Positions 21,600 through 35,262 of a DNA stretch of 64,000 bases are shown piece by piece (the first letter of the stretch is position 1; the number at the start of each line of letters is the position of its first letter). The stretch comes from Ascidia mentula (Eukaryota; Chordata; Ascidiacea; Phlebobranchia; Ascidiidae). The notes beneath the pieces were generated by a model that saw only the letters and a program-made list of their open reading frames with translations, ran no database searches and was not told the DNA's origin. A program made the position numbers and the translations under genes. The stretch lies in the NCBI GenBank assembly GCA_947561715.1, contig OX387204.1:14947001-15011000 (forward strand). Reading direction: 5' to 3'.

Positions 21600-24500
21600 T
21601 CACTTCTTCTCAGTCGGCGTGAAACTCGACGTCGGGGTTTCCCCGTCCGGTGAGCTGATGTACGAGGTTTGGCGCTCCAAAACGTGGCGGTTACGTAACC
21701 GGGCGATGGCGTCAGCAATCTCGTATTTGCGCTCGAAGAACTCGCACAGCGGAGGCTCCGTAAGCACCGAGGCCAAGAATTGTTCGAACGAAACATACCA
21801 ATCGGCGCTGTCGCTCTTGCCGCCCCCCTGCGCTACAATGGCGGCGATAGGCTTCGCAGGTGTAACGAGCACTGTGTCGTCGCCAAGATCCTCAATTTCC
21901 ACCTGAATGTCGGGTTTTGCAGTTGCGAAGTTCTCGCCGGCAGCTTTATCGCCTTTTTCAGTCAAACGCAAGTCTTTAAGTTCGCTCATGTCGCTACTGG
22001 TTGTTTCATTTTTATGCTGGTCGTTGTCGGCTGCTGCAAGCTCCTTACAAGAGTCGGTAATCTTGACAAATCGTTCTGATGGACATCCCGCGTTTTCGTC
22101 CGACCCCTCGCTGCTTGCCACTAAGTAGCTTGGGATGCGCTCGAAGTCGCCACTGGTGGCGCAAGACGAACTTCCGCTGGTGGCGTCTGAGGCCACTTTG
22201 TCCGTTTCGTCGCTGCTTGTTCGGCTGTGCACAATTTCCTGCCCTTCCGTCGACTCAACTTGTGCTCGTTTGTGTGGGTCAGGATTGGGTAGGTGTTTAG
22301 GCGTGTTGTTCTGACTGGACGCTGCAGACCTGCCTTTCTTGAACTGCTTGCCAACCTGGTAAAGAGAGCAAGTTATATTTCTTTGTATCTTTGCATGCAA
22401 GTTCTGGAGCAAAAAATATTCTTTACACACATGAAGAGGGAAAGTATTTGAAGGTATCTCTCTGTACTTGGTTACATTTTGTGATAAAATAGATGAAGAC
22501 TAAATGACTGAATTATCAAAAACTTACAATTCACCAATTTTAGTGTAATCACTACAAGCATAGTTTCTCTGTAGTTACAATTGTAATTACAACTTTGAAA
22601 TTATCTGTCAGATCCCATGTCAATGTGATGACATGGCAAATATGTATAAAGGAATACTACAGGACTATTTTAACAAACACATCTTACAAACATGTCAACA
22701 CAGTGGAATTAAGACACCACCAACCCTCAACAAGTATGGTAATTGGAGTAGTTTTGGGTGAGCACGAATCATATAAATTCATACTATTCGCTATTGGCCA
22801 CATTAATTTTATTTAGCCAAACAATTACACTACATTTGATCTGTGAGTTGGCAGTTTGTTTTCAACCATACCTCGCCCATTTGCAGCAAAAGAGTGGCAA
22901 CAGTTGCTATGGAATGGTACAATTGTTGCTCTTTAGGATCCTCGCGAAAAAGGTTGTACAAGGTCTTGCACAGCTGAATAAACTGTTCCTGCAGAGAGAC
23001 AGGTAATTATTTTTGTGAATAATTCATTAAAAGCTTGAACCTATTAATTTTGCAGTGTGGTTGGAAGGCTTATCAAGCTATACATGTTTGGTTTGAACAT
23101 TTACCAAATAAATTACTAAACTCCATTTTCTGATAGAAATTATATTTGTGAAAATAGGCAGTAAATATTATGCATTATTTTGATTTCCTATTGGAAGATT
23201 GAAAAGGATTTGTCTAAATGGCACCATAAAATGGTGGATTATGTTTTTTGTTTCAACATGATAAAGTATTTCTTTCGAATAACAACAACACAATCGTCAC
23301 ACAAAGATTGTCATAGCAGAGTATGTGGGTTTTAGCACTAAGTTTTCACTATACGTCGACAACATATTTCTATTATTGGCTGCATTGAAACAACATGCTC
23401 TTCTGTCATGATTGATGACAACATATGTTGGCCCGACTTGTCATGTGCTGTAACGCTGCAACACTCTCCAACAAAATTGCAATCACGTCAAATTACTTTT
23501 CATGAAACTAACTGTGTTTGTCATAAAATAAAAATAAACATGAGGTAATTCTCTACCACCTTGTGTTATTTGAGATTTGTGGAAAGTGCATTTGCATTTG
23601 CAATCACTGATATGTAACAAATAGATCTATTGGCAAATATTTTGAAACGAACATCAGCTTAACTATTATGTCGTACCAAACATGAACAACCAGTGTGTAA
23701 CATTTCCTGTCCCAAAACTCAGTAGTCAGAAGGACAGATTGATTTTCCTATTTCAGTTTACAGTCCCATAAAAAACACTGTTACAAACCTCTCCCTCTCC
23801 CTCCAAGAAACATTTAAACCTCAGTATAATGGGAAAAATACACAGAAAAATTTTGCGAGTAAGCTGTTTCAGTCACACTATTACGACTTATCAGGCCTCA
23901 CAAGTTTGGCTGTTGACTGAGGACAGTCCAGTCCGCTAAGTAGCTAAACATAGACTGTTACACTTGTGTCTGACTCTGCTATTGAGAAGAACCAGCTGGT
24001 ATGTCAAAAAGGTTTGCACTGTCTGCAGCCTAGATTATTACACTTTAAGATACTTTTCGGTTGATATCAAACCAACCAGGTACAAACCACCAGAGACAAA
24101 CGAATAATCATTGTTGGTTCTTTTGCTTCGATTTAGTGGGCAAAGCCTGTACATTTACAACAAACTTTCACATTGTATACTTACTTTAAGTATGCTCACA
24201 CCTAATATAATGCTGCCAATGAAGTGATACATTAGAGGTGATAGCAAGTGAGAAAGTACATGCCTGATTAAGGTGAGGAAGGTTTTTGAGTTGATCCACT
24301 CCCAACTTTTCCTTCTCATATTTTGCCATGTAGTAGTTGTAATCTTTTACTTCTGCTACCGACTTCTTGCTATTTTCACTGTCAGTTTCTTCTGTGATGA
24401 AAAAACAAAGTTTAAATGGAAACTTTATCAAATTTTAATTTCTTCGAAAATATGTGATCAAACTGACAGTTATTTAATGTTATTATTAGCATCAATGTCA

Positions 24501-27500
24501 CATAGACCTCCCTATATTTGACCAAATGCATGCAAGGATCAGGAATTTACTCATGGTGCAACCATGCTGATATTTTACCTTCAGCTGGTGCAGCAGTCGC
24601 AGTCAAAGGTTCTGGGAAGGACAAAGGTCTGTTAGTGGGCGCATCAGCAGATTTGTCTTGAACAGGTGTGTCGTCATTAGCTGATGAATTATTTTCATCT
24701 GGTTCTTTACTCTTTGCTGGACTACCACTAGGGGTAACTTTCTGCACGGTGGAGAAATAATTTTCCACGGCTGTCGAAGTAAGTGATTCATTAGTATTGT
24801 TGTCGGCCTGAGGCGTGAGCGCTTCAGACTGAAGGTCGTCTTTTGTTTGTGTGTGTGGTTCATCTTTTGCAGAAGAAAGGGAAGTTTCTGATTCCACTGA
24901 AAGAAGTAAAGTCATGAATACAGTGTAATTATGGTGTGGAAAGCATGGTAAAAATTACAACACCTTTGACACACTGCCAATTTTTTTATGTCATGAACTG
25001 AAGTAATACCTATGTCTGATGTTTTATCAGAGTTGGTTGAATTCTCCGTACTCTCTTCTTCACTACCAGCTTCCGGAGGCAAAAGATGCAGCTGATAAAG
25101 CAGCTGAAGTTTCTTCTGGGGGTCACCACGACATATTATCCCCAAGTTGACAGCAAAGTCCTAAAAACTTGTTTTGTGAATATGCGTTTACTTATATCAG
25201 TTTGGCTTTTATGTGTCTGCGGTTGACAAGTGAAAACGGTATCGCCAATGAACAACCAAACCTAAAAATGCATTTACAACTACTTACACTTATCTTTTTG
25301 CAAAAGATTAAATTTATAAACCAAACTACTTTTGCTTTGCTTTAAAAATGCAACATGGACATTGCAAGTCTAAATCAGCAGCTCTTAACGTTTTTGCACT
25401 TGCGGACAGGTAGAGTTTTAAAATAACTTCTACAGACCTTTGTTTGACATAAACTAAGCCAACATGTAAAAAAATAAACAGATTAATAATTCCGAATATT
25501 TAACAAGCCAAATGTATGCATCATATACCAGGGGAAACCCATCTACTGTATATTGGTGAACCAGTAAAAAATCAACATAGACCGGTGACATTTGGCTGAG
25601 AAACCCTGGTCTAAATGACTATTTACCCACCTTGAAATTGACCAGGTTGTCCTTGTCTTTGTCGCAAAGGCGAAATATTAAGTCAGAAAGTTGTTCAGCA
25701 TGGGTGCCATAACTCCAAGGACACAGTGAACCAAACAAAAATCTACAGTGACACAAATGTTGCAATATAATGGTCTGTTTATAACAGTATCAAGAGTTGG
25801 GGTTGTTATACACTAGACTGGATTGAAACTGTTTTGAAACAAAACACGCAACCACAATATATCTAAAAAGAAAACTACTTTGTGCATGATACCTTAAATA
25901 CTGCCAGCATTGCACATTTGTTGAAAGTGGTACTACATATTAGTACACTCTAAAACCTGGACTCTTAAAAAATTCCTAAAACATGGAATATGTCTTGAAA
26001 GTTTAGCCCACCTGAATTGGTCATTATCAGCCACATAGTTTTCATACTGTGGTTTCGAGGGATCGTAATTTGGGTCTTTGTTCTCCACAGTTAAAGTTCC
26101 CCAGTATGTTCTGTAATGCAAACAATAACAAAACTGGTTACTAAGAAAAGTTACAATGGTTCGAGTGAATGTACAGTTACTGCTTCCTTCCTATGAATAA
26201 GCTTGCAACTACAGTAGGTTCCACTAGTATAACACCAGTGGTGGGATTCAGCCTGGTTCTATAGAACTTTCTCACAAAATTTTATGAGATTAGCGAACCG
26301 GTTAGCATTACTGGTTACTGTCAATGGATATTTATAACAGAACCAACTGAAAAATATGACTTTTGTGATAGAACCGGCTGACAAAAAATTTGAATCCCAC
26401 CACTGTATAATAACACTATAAAGTTTTGAAGGCAATTCATCTATATCATGCTAACATCAATCAAAGCAATTATAGGCTGTTGACTTTGAGTCATGAAAAA
26501 TTTCATTTTTGCAACATTAAAAAAAACTGGGTGTTTTCCTTTTTTTCAATGATTCGCTAATGATTCATTCTTATGTTACAGTTATATGCGTTCGGATTGT
26601 CAAGCAGAATTGATTGAGAGTGAAATTGCTTGTTTTCTTATTTGAATCAAAAGACATTAGGAATACCAAAAAGTACTCCGATAAGACTTTACAATAGATT
26701 AAAACAAATGTTTGTTGGTGCAAAATAAATATATTTTATCCATTGTTTGAAAGAACAACAGGCCCAGAGAATAGCATTTATATTTATTTGAATGCTGACC
26801 TTGTTAATTGTTCCTCTTTGAACAGGATGAGAACATCTTTCAGTTCATCGTAGGTAAACTTGGTTTCGGTTTGCAGTCCCCTGACAATCGATCGAGTCGT
26901 TGTATCTTCTAACCTCTGTACGACCTGTGGAAGAAAAATTCAATCTACCACAAAGAACTTTTCACGACCCACAGTAAAGTTACTTTATTTATTTTTCAGC
27001 ACCTAGTTTGGAAGCCTGTTAGTGCTGCATTTGCAAAAACATAAGCTTACCCAGAGTAATGGTTTCAAATAGTTCAATTTTAATAACTTTACCCCACAAG
27101 CGTGTGTGTGTGAAAATGCTCACAAATGTCCAATTACTGCATTCCAAAATATCTTCTCGCTTGCGCCCACCAGTGGCAATATAAAGTCCCAATAACAATC
27201 CACCACTAAGAGTCTCACCTCCATCCTTTGTTTGAAGCGCATTTTTTCAACCTTCTCTGCTGTGACCTGGCTGTAGTTGCTGTATGCCTCCGCGATGAGC
27301 TCCGAAATATCAATGGGTGGAGCAGGTGAAGAAACAGGAGTGCTGTACGTCTTAATTCAAAACACACATGATGTCATGATGCAAAAATGTACACATTTAC
27401 AGAGTCATTAGGTTCACTGGCATCGCAGCCTAGTCATTGCTGCCTAGCTGGATCAGCCACTTTTTCCTGACAAGTCAGAGTGAGACCTGAATTAAGTCAT

Positions 27501-30500
27501 GCTACCGGTGAGGTTTGAACTCATGACTCCGGCCTAAAAAGCCCCAATGCCCAACCAACTGAGCCAGTTACATAGTTACAGGACACAAAACACAAAAACT
27601 TGGTAATGACAGGATTGAAACCATATAATTTGGGCGAAACGGAGTTAACTTATCACATTTAAAAACTAATCAATAATAAAAATCAATGTACAGGTTGACC
27701 CTAAAATTTTAGGCATTTAAATACATGAGCATAATAAATAATTCATTGTGCATTGCGTGCCCCTAACGCTTTAAAGCAAGCGATGTTGTCTGGGTTTGAC
27801 CGGCTTACCTGTGAGGAATGTGTGAAGGTTGGAACTTTAGCATCACGGTTTCCAACGTGATCAAGATAAGATGCAAGAATGGTCATAGCTTCTCCATCAT
27901 CGTTGCATTTTAACAGTTGCTCCTGAAATTATAAAAGTAAAATAATTTGGCATATCAATGGTGGTCATTAATAATTGCAGAGATTAAAAAAAATTGGTGG
28001 TATTCTTCAGATATTTATACATTATTTTTTTTATTATACAAAATGCAATGAATTGTTTGTAAATTGCATTGAAATAGAGAAAAGAAAGAACAATCAATAC
28101 ATTTTGTGCTGTGACTCATTGTTTTTATTGTATTAGTGTGGGTTTGAAACATTGTGTTTACGTTGGCACAAACGTACCTCATTTGCTTTGAGGATGCGTA
28201 ATGCAATTTGAAATACAACTCGAGCACCATCGAAGAAGAAAGCATCAACTACACGAACAGCGGAATCGAACGGCATGGAACATAAAAATAGTGTAAGGAA
28301 CCAGGACAGTGTAACAGTGCGTACTACACCAAGTGCTTCAAGCTTTGTGTGAACTCTGGATAGATACTGTTTAGTGAGATCATCAAAAACACCCTGGAAA
28401 AGAATACTTTGTTTTATTGCTTGCAGACCTTGGTCATTTTATCTAAATCACTTAACATTTTCTTGAAAAAAGTACCTATCCTTGACATGCTACTGATATT
28501 GTTTGATATATATTTGCTGGAAGCATAATTTTACCTGATCAACTAAGGCACCTACAACTCTTGTGTTGTAATAATCTGGCAAAAGTCTTTCACACAAGGA
28601 AACAAGAAGCCAAAAAGCTTGTTCTTCGGTTGCATACAACAACATAACGGATGTCACAATGTTCATTGCCTAAAAAGGGGAAATAGTTTTTCATGGAATA
28701 TTAATTGTATACACATGGCACACTGTATATTATTGTATAGTGGAACTCAATAACCCCTTTTATTTTACATTGCAATGTTTATACGCAATCTAGTTCTTTT
28801 CTTGCAAAAATAAAGAAGAATACTGAATATTGCACACGTATACATTATCAAGCACCAAGCTTTCAAACAAAACTTGAAAGACAAAAATTACATCAGGGAA
28901 ATTAAAAAAAAAACTTTTGGGTTCCAAGTGGTTACCTGGCAGTAGCCAATACTAGGGTTGCGGAAAGCATATGCAGTGAGTACACGTCGAAGAGCACCAA
29001 TACCAATTTGCGACTGGAATGCTGGGTGTTCTGGTAGCGACCGATGCAAGTCTCGTTCTATGACAGAAACATCATGCATCAATCATTAAACCACAGAGTA
29101 AACAGCAGTCAAAGTTTTGGGGCTAACCTATTTCGTCTGTGGCTAATGTGCACTTTCCCATGCTTTGCTCAACCAGTGATTGGTAGTAGCCTTGGTGAGT
29201 GACCATTTCATTGATAGCACCAGAATAAATCATCCATATTTCACCTCTTAAGCTGTCTGGAATGCCCTGCAACACAGAAAATTTTAACTAAAGTAACATA
29301 CACCAAATAAGACAATTATACACACAAAAACTTTGCCTAGGTATAGAGCATTTAACTTATGTGTGGACTGAAAAAGGTTAAAAAAAAAGAAACATACACA
29401 AGGCTTTGCAACAAAGTTTGAACTTATTTAATCCTGCAACAACAAGCATGCATCTGTACTTGCAACAACAAGACTAACCTTCATGACAAGTTCACGGGTT
29501 TTGGGTGTTCTGTACATGCAAACTCCTCGACCATACTCCACGAAGTGAACGTTCCACAAATGCTCTTTCACAACCTCCTTAGGGTCAATTTCAGAAGGGT
29601 TTCGTCTGCACACGATATTAGACATTGGTTATTGTTAACTTGTGATGACATGCATGTATGCTATTTTTAACTTAAACAACATCACCCCTACAGAGTTAAC
29701 AAATGAATCAGTTTATATTGTGTTTCTTGAAAAGGCTTGAATCAGTAATTATTTAAGATATTTAGCTGTTTTCACTTCACAGGGTGAGCTGGTACAAAGG
29801 CAAATGTTGAGAATTCTGCAGCTAAGCATGATATTGTGGTTTATTTTGCAGTAACAAAATGCCTTTTCACCAGGATGTCAGCATCGAAACCACAACCACA
29901 TACAACACATTAACCACAGCATGGTTTTGCTTGTACTACGCCCTTTGGTTTTGGAGCTTATATGTCTAGCAGTCCATTTGCTAATATACAGGACATGTTT
30001 CAAACAATACCTGTTGAAAACAGTAACCAGTGCTGGTTGGAGTTCAATGTTTCCATTCTCTTGGTTGCCAAAAACATCTGAATTATTTGGATCCTATAAA
30101 AAAACAAAAAATAATTGCAGTTGTGTACAAATCCAAGACAAATAAAACATGTACAGTAGAACCCAAAAAGCTTAATTCTCTTAGTAAGGTTTAGCTGTAT
30201 TTATGTCATGTTTTTTTTCTCAAAATAGCATTACTATTGATCACAATAAGACTTAAACGTATTTTTCCCACAGAGAGCAACATGTTTTGTTTGGGTAAGT
30301 CCAACAAAAGATCCTTGTAAATTTTGAAACACAAGTCAAAATAAACTTCCGTGTTTTAACTACTGGCACCAAACAAATCTACAAATTAGGTATGAAGTTA
30401 TTTTATAGACATGTATTAATTTGGCACAAAATGTCTTACATTTGTAAATAGGGTCAGCTAGAATAATTAAAAACTTTACCCCACAAGCAGTGGCGGATCT

Positions 30501-33500
30501 AGAAAAAATATGAGTGGGGTGTTTGGTTTCGGTACCTAATTAATGAAGCCGTTAGATGCGGTTACAATTTCTTGTGGGCCACAAGTATGTGTGTAAATGC
30601 TCACAAACGTTCAATCAGCACATTTTAAACACATTTTACAAACAAATAAGCACAAAACAGCTGCAAACAGTTTCATATGATATTTGCTCTCACAATTGCA
30701 GTTGTGGTGGGTGTGGTTGGAGAGTTTGGAGTAGACACGGATGACTTGGAAGATCGGTAACTCTTGTGTTTGGTTTTTGAAAGAAAATCGGAAATAAGGT
30801 TCAGCAGGTAGTCACGCTCGTGTAAGTGCCCAAACAAAAAAGTCATTTTCCCTCTGAAACAGAAATCATATAGTTCATATATGAGCGATTGAGCAATTAT
30901 TCTGTACTGAGCTGTCTGTATGATCATTGGCCTCACATTGTTTAACTTCCACAGTATATATATCATTTTTTATTGTGCCTGCACCTGGCATGTACTTGAC
31001 ATACAAATTACATTGGCACATTATAGGGAAAATTTACCTCGTCGTGATGGATATGGGGTTGGGCAACACATTAGAGCTTTCTGCTTTTTCAACGATATTA
31101 ACTTCGCGCATTGGAATAACCAAATTCACCACCTCTGGTAGTTGTCTACAAACACAAAGTTGAATATTGTCCCATTTCTCTCACTCATCAGCCACATAAT
31201 AATAAATTATTCACAATTTTATCAACTACTGTAAAAGCTCTTCCCACTTACCCAGAAAAGCAAATAAAATTATGTGACAGGAATAGATTTCCCCAAATGT
31301 GTTTCTTCTCATAAACTGCCCACAAAGTGCATGTAATGTGGCCATCAAGCCTTTCAGTTTTGGGCAAACGAAAAACCAGGCGGTACCTCTCACTCCTTGC
31401 CCTTGCATCCAAGTCTCTTTTCAAAGTTGGCATCTGCAAGCAAGCGGACATATAGTTTTGGTAACTTTTCAGACATACAAAGTAATAAAGGCTTGTTGAA
31501 TAACAGCTAGTTAATAAGAATATAAATATATGAGGCCTTATTTGAAACATACAAAGTGATAACTATCAACCAATTGAAGATAGAGTTGGCAAAGTTGTTT
31601 AAAACTTAAAACAAATTTAAATTTTACTGGTGCAACAAGGTCAGCAGTTACCTTCTTTTTCTTGGACCTTTGCTTGTCATATTTAGAAGAAGTAATTTTC
31701 TCGAGAAGGGCTCGGTCCTCTTCGAAACTTTCCCGGTCAAGCAACTGGCGAATGGCAATGTTGGCGAGCTGGGTCATCAGGTTGTAAGTCTCAGAAATGT
31801 TCATGAACATGGAAAATACAAAGTTGTTTTCTCTTGTTGAAACAGTGATGCTTTCCGGCACTAAAACTGTGCTGTTTTTTTCCATGTTGGTCACATCTGT
31901 CCATCTGCAAAACAAAGCAGTTAAAAATTAACAAATAACAACACCCAAAACAATTTCAGTCAGAATTGGAAAAAAGTTTCTGGAAGTAAATCACAGGTTA
32001 GGATCAGTTTCATTATTCTGAGAATAAAAAGACTGGCTCATACTATTGTCAACTTTGTCATGTTTCATGCAACATTTGACTGCATAAGCAATTGAAGTGG
32101 AGCTCATTAAAATATAACATTGATTGGATTTAAAAATAGAGTTTAGTTTAAAACAAATGCAATTGGCAGTCAGGGCACACTCTTTCTTGTAGGCATAAAA
32201 ATGAAACTGTATCTAACAGCAGAACAGAAAATATTTTACCTTATAACCATTTTTGCCTCTCTTCCAAGCAGAAATGAGTAGAAACAAATGTGGTTGACAC
32301 TCAAGTACAACCAACCCTGTCTTGGCACTTTCCTCTTCCAGAAGCTGCACGAGTAATAGTTTACCAGCTTTTCCTCAGCTGGCATGCCAAATAGCTGACG
32401 AAATTTAATCGATGCCTCTTTGAACTTCTTAGTGCTGTCACTTTCTCCTTTCTGCAAGGTTAATTATTTTATTATTATGTGAACAAGTTGAATAAATGGG
32501 CTATTGGCCTATTGATATACATAATCTGAAAAGGCTTTTAATATGCAACGCTGTGGCCGCCAGTTCAGGCGAAATCGATTTTTTACTAATAAATCAGCTG
32601 ACTCAATTCGAAACTTTTGCTAGTTTCATTGAATTCTTAATACTAAATAGGAGATTGGTGTCGCTGATTAGTAAACAATGCCAACCAGAGGGCTAAATTC
32701 GGAAAAAACTAAGGGAACAGTACAACGCTGTGGCCTTTACCTTTTATTTTTATATTGGCCATATCTTTCAGAGGTTATATAAATCAGGACTAGAATAAAA
32801 GATTTATTACAGACAGGCATACAAATAGTTTCTAAAGTCGCATATTGCATTGAGCACAATAGCACCAAATTTAACATTACCGCATGTTTTTTCTGTGTTG
32901 CCACTAAACTTTCAACTTTTCCAATTAGGAATTCTGTTACATCGGATTCTGATTCGAAAGTGTCTAGTGTTCCCATTACATTTTGTTCCAGCCACTCCCA
33001 TTTTGCAAAAATATCCTTTTTAGATGTACCTGCATATGAAAATCTTAACAAATTGTTTGAAATATCACAAAAAGCAAACAATAACATAATGTTAAGCATT
33101 TTTAGCAATAGGCCTACTGCAGTGTTTCCTAAATTTCATGCACTGTTATGAAGATGTAACCAAATAAAATAGGATCTTTGATGCAACCAATTATTACCAA
33201 AGATGCAACCAATCAATAGGAAAAATGATGTATTTCGTCAGTGTAACAGCAGAAAAGTCACACAGTTTGTTTTGGATGTGGAATTTCCCCCAACAACATT
33301 AAAATAAAGTGAGCCATGACCCACCATCTGGAAACCTTTCTCCTATGCTGTATTACATGCAAGTTAGCTAATATTTTTGCTTATTTTAAACATATGCTTA
33401 CATAGCTACATAAACAGAGGCTGTTTACCTGTTGCTATTTGAAAACTGATTTCAGAACTTGGAGTTTGATGTAGAATTCTGTAGGGTGAAACTTTGGTGC

Positions 33501-33654
33501 TGGAGTCCAGAACTGTGTCCAGCGTATTTACCAGTATGGAACTTAAACCTTTATCTCCGTGTCCTTTGCGCCTTTGCAGTATAAAGTATAAGTTGGCTCG
33601 TTCGGTGACCCAAAGGGCGTTGGCCAGCAAAACTTCTGTCGGTTTTGTCCACAT
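21600..33654 (-). CDS. TBC1D9: TBC1D9-type RabGAP: two GRAM domains, TBC domain, EF-hand (23 exons, 1387 aa)
   Basis: Exons (minus strand): 33654-33429, 33029-32881, 32451-32240, 31904-31652, 31433-31252, 31145-31038, 30853-30694, 30093-30011, 29605-29479, 29266-29128, 29057-28936, 28669-28535, 28393-28178, 27922-27809, 27350-27219, 26924-26800, 26110-26012, 25742-25631, 25160-25010, 24896-24579, 24391-24264, 22988-22872 and 22355-21600. All phases agree. The N-terminus [20 protein letters not shown] is nearly the human one. GRAM 1 contains [24 protein letters not shown] 2 spans exons 5-7. The TBC domain has [11 protein letters not shown], the Arg-finger motif IERDLHR and the Gln-finger GYCQAMN, so it looks catalytically competent toward a Rab GTPase. 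The EF-hand loop [12 protein letters not shown] lacks the usual Gly6 and Glu12. The C-terminus keeps the TBC1D8/9 tail block [14 protein letters not shown]. Exons 19-21 and 23 encode long acidic Ser/Thr linkers. Intron 21 uses a GC donor. Confidence 0.97.
22989..24263 (-). other. TBC1D9: GC-AG intron of TBC1D9
   Basis: Exon 21 ends CTTAATCAG and the intron begins GCATGT. The next exon resumes GAACAGTTTATTCAG, matching the human NQ|GQFIELCK junction. The nearby GT option (GCAT|GTACTT) would join T to GA and create an in-frame TGA, so the GC donor is the only coherent choice. Confidence 0.8.
26236..26405. mobile_element. 170-bp hAT-like MITE (CAGTGGTGGGATTC termini)
   Basis: It begins CAGTGGTGGGATTCAGCC and ends GAATCCCACCACTG, a near-perfect terminal inverted repeat of hAT type. 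It also carries internal inverted AGAACCGG/CCGGTT motifs. Flanks (TATAACAC / TATAATAA) are only partly alike, so the target duplication has decayed. Intronic in TBC1D9. Confidence 0.8.
27430..27573 (-). mobile_element. tRNA-derived SINE (minus strand), in TBC1D9 intron 14
   Basis: Read on the minus strand from 27573: GTAACTGGCTCAGTTGGTTG (box A, TGGCTCAGTTGG), then GGCCGGAGTCATGAGTTCAA, continuing as AACCTC (box B, GAGTTCAAACCTC, at 27510-27523), then ACCGGTAGC. This is a tRNA-like head without a proper acceptor stem, continuing into a non-tRNA body. That makes a SINE more likely than a functional tRNA. The downstream limit (about 27430) is a guess. Confidence 0.75.
30475..30630. repeat. Dispersed repeat copy carrying a roughly 90-bp insertion
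   Basis: The flanking repeat (TTTACCCCACAAG ... GTGTGTAAATGCTCACAAACGTTCAAT) also occurs uninterrupted at 27086-27145. Here 90 bp (30488-30577, starting CAGTGGCGGATCTAG) interrupts it, and CCACAAG is duplicated at the two edges (30481-30487, 30579-30585). This looks like a younger insertion inside an older repeat. The insert lacks clear terminal inverted repeats. Confidence 0.6.
32566..32629 (+). repeat. Dispersed repeat, second copy at 60731-60800
   Basis: CAGGCGAAATCGATTTTT, ACTAATAAATCAGCTGACT, CAATTCGAAACTT and TAGTTTCAT occur in the same order at 60731-60800, with small gaps. Here it is intronic in TBC1D9 (antisense to it); there it lies between the retroelement gag-like and protease-like remnants. 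It is probably a piece of a transposon. Confidence 0.75.
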
Positions 33655-35262
33655 TGTTTTTGCAGAGCTTCAACGCTTTACCATGACGATACTGTTAAAC
33701 ATAATTACCTTGCAAAAAATAAAGTAAGCGTTTTACATCAAAGCATACAAATATGTGTTTAATCTATTTACATGCATCAAACAAACCAGTTCAAACGCAA
33801 TAAGCGCGAAAGTCATTACATTGCAAAACAAAACGCTTGATCAGCTGACGAAAGGGACAACATTTTTTTTCCAACACAGTCGGATAATGTACATACGATC
33901 ATCCGAATTTCAATTGAATGTCACTAAAAGCACGTAGCACAATAATATAAATTACATTTATTTAAAATTTTTGAGTTTGAATAATAAAATAATAAAATTT
34001 TATTGAGCACTTAAATTGAGAAACATAATCTGAAAGAATTCTATGACAACAAAAGTGTGAATCGTGAATTTTTTTGCAACATAAACTTTATGTTTTATTA
34101 TAGTATATGAGTAGGAGGCCTACTATGGTTTCATGATAGATTATTTTAACATTTCATGAAATATCCGTTACGGTTGTATCTCTTACAATTGCACCATGGA
34201 ATACTTTCTATGTGGAAAAATGAAAAACGTTTTGTTAAATTCGGAAGAATATTTTTATATTGTATTTTTACAATAAAATCGTGATCAGTCTCCGTGCATC
34301 AAAAAAAAACAATTTCTGTAACAAATGGTGCAATTTATCCAGCGCATTTTGGGCATTTGTAACCTGACAAATAGCCTGTCATGCATGACGTTCTGGTTCA
34401 TCGCATGACGCAAAATTCTGTGGTAAACAATGGCTCAGTGCAATTGTGCAGTAGGCGTAAGCACATCATCACCAGTTCTTCGAAGTCGTTCAGAGTAACT
34501 GCTGCGGGTGAATTTGCATCGACGCAACTTATACTGCTACATGGCCTGGGCATAATGCGTCATGCATTGAGGAAGTAGTTAAATTGACGGAAGCTGCACC
34601 ACGCATCGCGCGCGAGACTTTCTGGTCCTCGATGTGCGAAAATGAATCCAGGCGCGCAGGCCAGCAGCAGTTTCGTCGGGATGATCTTACATTTAGAAAT
34701 GTTCAACGCGTTCATTGTGATTGCAGCGCTTAGTTTAAGAAGGCAATGTAGTAAATAAGGGCAGGGGCCATTAAAAGCATTTCTGCAATATGGTTTTAAA
34801 GCCGCAAGCCATTACCGGACCTGTGCTTGAGTAATGTGGCGTGGATGGCTCGAGTTTTAGGCAGTACAGGTTTGTTTGTGTACATTCGTGTGTTCACAGG
34901 GACCGCAAACGAGTTTGATCATGTCGGGGCGTTTATTTTTTCGCCTCATCTAAGTTGTTATCATTGCGACCCGATGTGTGCTGATTGACCTGACAAGGAA
35001 GTTCAAGTTTAGATTGCAGGACCTCGGGGTGGTCGACAGCAATATGATAACACCAGTATAATGATACCCCGAATTTCTTCTTGCCTATTTAGAGAGTCCC
35101 CATTGTTATCACAGCTTCAGGGGCGATCCACACCTCGAGAAAAAGAAAAAATACCTTCCTGGGCGTTATATATAATGTGTGAATGGTTGCAGACACAGGA
35201 GTATTGAGCTGCATTGCATAGTATAACCAAGTGTGTTGTTGGTGAAAAATACTATTACGGCA
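33655..35262. other. Divergent intergenic region (TBC1D9 / Ras-like gene)
   Basis: No supported gene. It contains the 5' flanks of both genes. Short open frames lack any support. Confidence 0.55.

Noticed and set aside
27430-27573. Functional tRNA gene (minus strand)
   Set aside because: A and B boxes are present, but no convincing paired acceptor stem or anticodon arm; better explained as a SINE head.
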